DNA of 6,536 nucleotides, taken from NCBI GenBank assembly GCA_938003725.1, contig CALKXX010000180.1, forward strand, positions 1 through 6,536, read 5' to 3'. Numbering within the stretch: the first letter of the stretch is position 1; the number at the start of each line of letters is the position of its first letter. This stretch comes from an uncultured Sphingomonadaceae bacterium (GTDB lineage Bacteria > Pseudomonadota > Alphaproteobacteria > Sphingomonadales > Sphingomonadaceae). The position numbers and the translations under genes are program-made. Below the pieces are notes generated by a model. The model ran no database searches. It was given only the letters and a program-made list of their open reading frames with translations, and was not told the origin of the DNA. Below are positions 5,888-6,536 of the stretch, one piece after another.

Positions 5888-6438
5888 CCGCACGCATAAT
5901 TACCATTATACTCGTTCGTACCACCATTATATTTGGTGATCGATAGCTTTGCGGGCCAAAAATAGGTCGCCTCCGAATTGCTAGAGGGCTGGCCGCCGGA
6001 CCGATTAACCCTTAGCTCAATATTATCAGCCTTAAAAAATCCACCTTTTTCAAGCTGGGCTATCCCAAAGCCGTCATGTTTCAGCACAATGATCCGACCG
6101 CCCAATTTTATCGCTGCCCTGCCACTTATCTCGGCGCTATCTTCGGCCGTCGCAACAAATAGAGGGTCAGTATTCCCGGTGGCAACAAAGCTGCACCCCA
6201 TTCCCGCTCCAATCGGGCCGCTGAATTCCTCGTAACGCATCGGTTGTAGCAATGGGCGCACAACACCGTCACCGATATCGCCGCCCGGTTCCGCCGGCAT
6301 CACCATGGGAGATGACAGAATTTTCACTTCGTCTTTTGCCGACTTTAGCGGCTCGTCGGGAGCGGCAGAAAATTCATTGCCGCTAGTGGGTGTACAGGCG
6401 CATACTGCAAAAACCGCAACGAAAATGGCTATTCGCAT
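5881..6438 (-). CDS. Small predicted lipoprotein of unknown function, translationally coupled to mutL
   Basis: I do not recognise a named family. The product is 185 residues. A short signal segment, MRIAIFVAVFAVCAC, ends in a plausible lipobox (VCAC, Cys15), so an outer-membrane-anchored lipoprotein is likely; threonine at +2 does not signal inner-membrane retention. Residues 17-70 are low-complexity and probably a flexible linker. Residues 71-185 form a compact, beta-rich domain with motifs GMGCSF, DPLFVAT, AAIKLGGRIIVLKHDGFG and the C-terminal YNGNYACGA. Cys82 and Cys183, near the two ends of this domain, could form a disulfide. Two adjacent ATGs compete. The one at 6438 has GGAG six bases upstream, while the one at 6441 leaves only three, so I prefer 6438; the longer form adds one Met. 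The start overlaps the mutL stop. The gene ends 26 bases from the convergent MaoC gene. Confidence 0.82.
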   Translation of the reverse strand: MRIAIFVAVFAVCACTPTSGNEFSAAPDEPLKSAKDEVKILSSPMVMPAEPGGDIGDGVVRPLLQPMRYEEFSGPIGAGMGCSFVATGNTDPLFVATAEDSAEISGRAAIKLGGRIIVLKHDGFGIAQLEKGGFFKADNIELRVNRSGGQPSSNSEATYFWPAKLSITKYNGGTNEYNGNYACGA

Positions 6439-6536
6439 CATTTTCTCCCGAACAGTTTCTCAATATCACCATGAGCGAGTTTCACCCATGTAGGGCGCCC
6501 ATGATTGCACTGACCTGAATGCGGGGTCACTTCCAT
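6438..6536 (-). CDS. mutL: DNA mismatch repair protein MutL, C-terminal fragment cut by the window edge
   Basis: The last 32 codons of a minus-strand frame run in from the right edge and end at TGA (6440-6438). The peptide MEVTPHSGQCNHGRPT followed by WVKLAHGDIEKLFGRK matches the conserved end of alphaproteobacterial MutL: the QCxHGRPT motif, then a short helix ending LFGR. In MutL proteins with endonuclease activity the C-terminal domain binds metal and the GRP motif is part of it. Whether this copy is an active nuclease cannot be judged from the fragment. The first Met visible at 6536 is internal, not a start. MutL is the mismatch-repair coordinator linking MutS to strand incision. The stop overlaps the start of the downstream lipoprotein gene. 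Confidence 0.9.
   Translation of the reverse strand: MEVTPHSGQCNHGRPTWVKLAHGDIEKLFGRK
6445..6448 (-). promoter_or_regulatory. Ribosome-binding site inside the mutL 3' end
   Basis: GGAG on the minus strand lies within the last mutL codons. Its spacing is 6 bases to the ATG at 6438 and 3 bases to the ATG at 6441. It favours the second ATG and implies that ribosomes finishing mutL can re-initiate here. Confidence 0.6.

Noticed and set aside
5978..6235. Plus-strand open frame opposite the mutL-linked lipoprotein.
   Set aside because: The minus-strand frame has a lipobox, a coupled start and cysteine-bounded domain structure. The plus frame shows none of these and has no ribosome-binding site.

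Overview
The window looks like ordinary chromosome from an alphaproteobacterium, most likely a sphingomonad (Sphingopyxis/Sphingorhabdus-like). The clues are the C-terminal sorting signal of the lipase gene, which is close to the PEPxxWA form typical of Sphingomonadales, the alphaproteobacterial style of the L25, Pth, YchF and MutL sequences, and a moderate G+C content by eye. The genus is inferred, not shown. I see no mobile element, CRISPR array, tRNA or rRNA.

Layout, left to right. (1) 1-1137, plus strand: the 3' part of rplY (ribosomal protein L25/CTC type, with an acidic tail), a strong intrinsic terminator, then pth (peptidyl-tRNA hydrolase) starting only about 20 bases after the terminator. 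(2) 1147-2858, minus strand: two accessory genes, a GDSL/SGNH hydrolase with signal peptide and PEP-CTERM tail (upstream), and an unrecognised single-pass membrane protein (downstream). (3) 2859-2998: a 140-base divergent promoter region. (4) 2999-5854, plus strand: ychF, an outer-membrane-type lipoprotein of the nucleotide pyrophosphatase/phosphodiesterase family, and a MaoC-like hydratase. The last two are 15 bases apart. (5) 5881-6536, minus strand: the last 32 codons of mutL overlapping the start of a small predicted lipoprotein of unknown function, which converges on the MaoC gene across an imperfect hairpin.

How the genes fit together. L25, Pth and YchF all serve translation and are commonly neighbours in proteobacteria. 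Here pth and ychF are separated by the two minus-strand envelope genes, the clearest sign of local rearrangement. Three products in the window are predicted to sit at or beyond the outer envelope (the PEP-CTERM hydrolase, the phosphodiesterase lipoprotein and the mutL-coupled lipoprotein) and a fourth is an inner-membrane anchor protein. They do not form an evident pathway. I found no convincing new multi-gene system. The points most worth checking are the split cluster, the terminator just before pth, the PEP-CTERM hydrolase/membrane protein pair, the start codon formed by a 10-bp duplication, the mutL-lipoprotein coupling and the palindrome near 5875.
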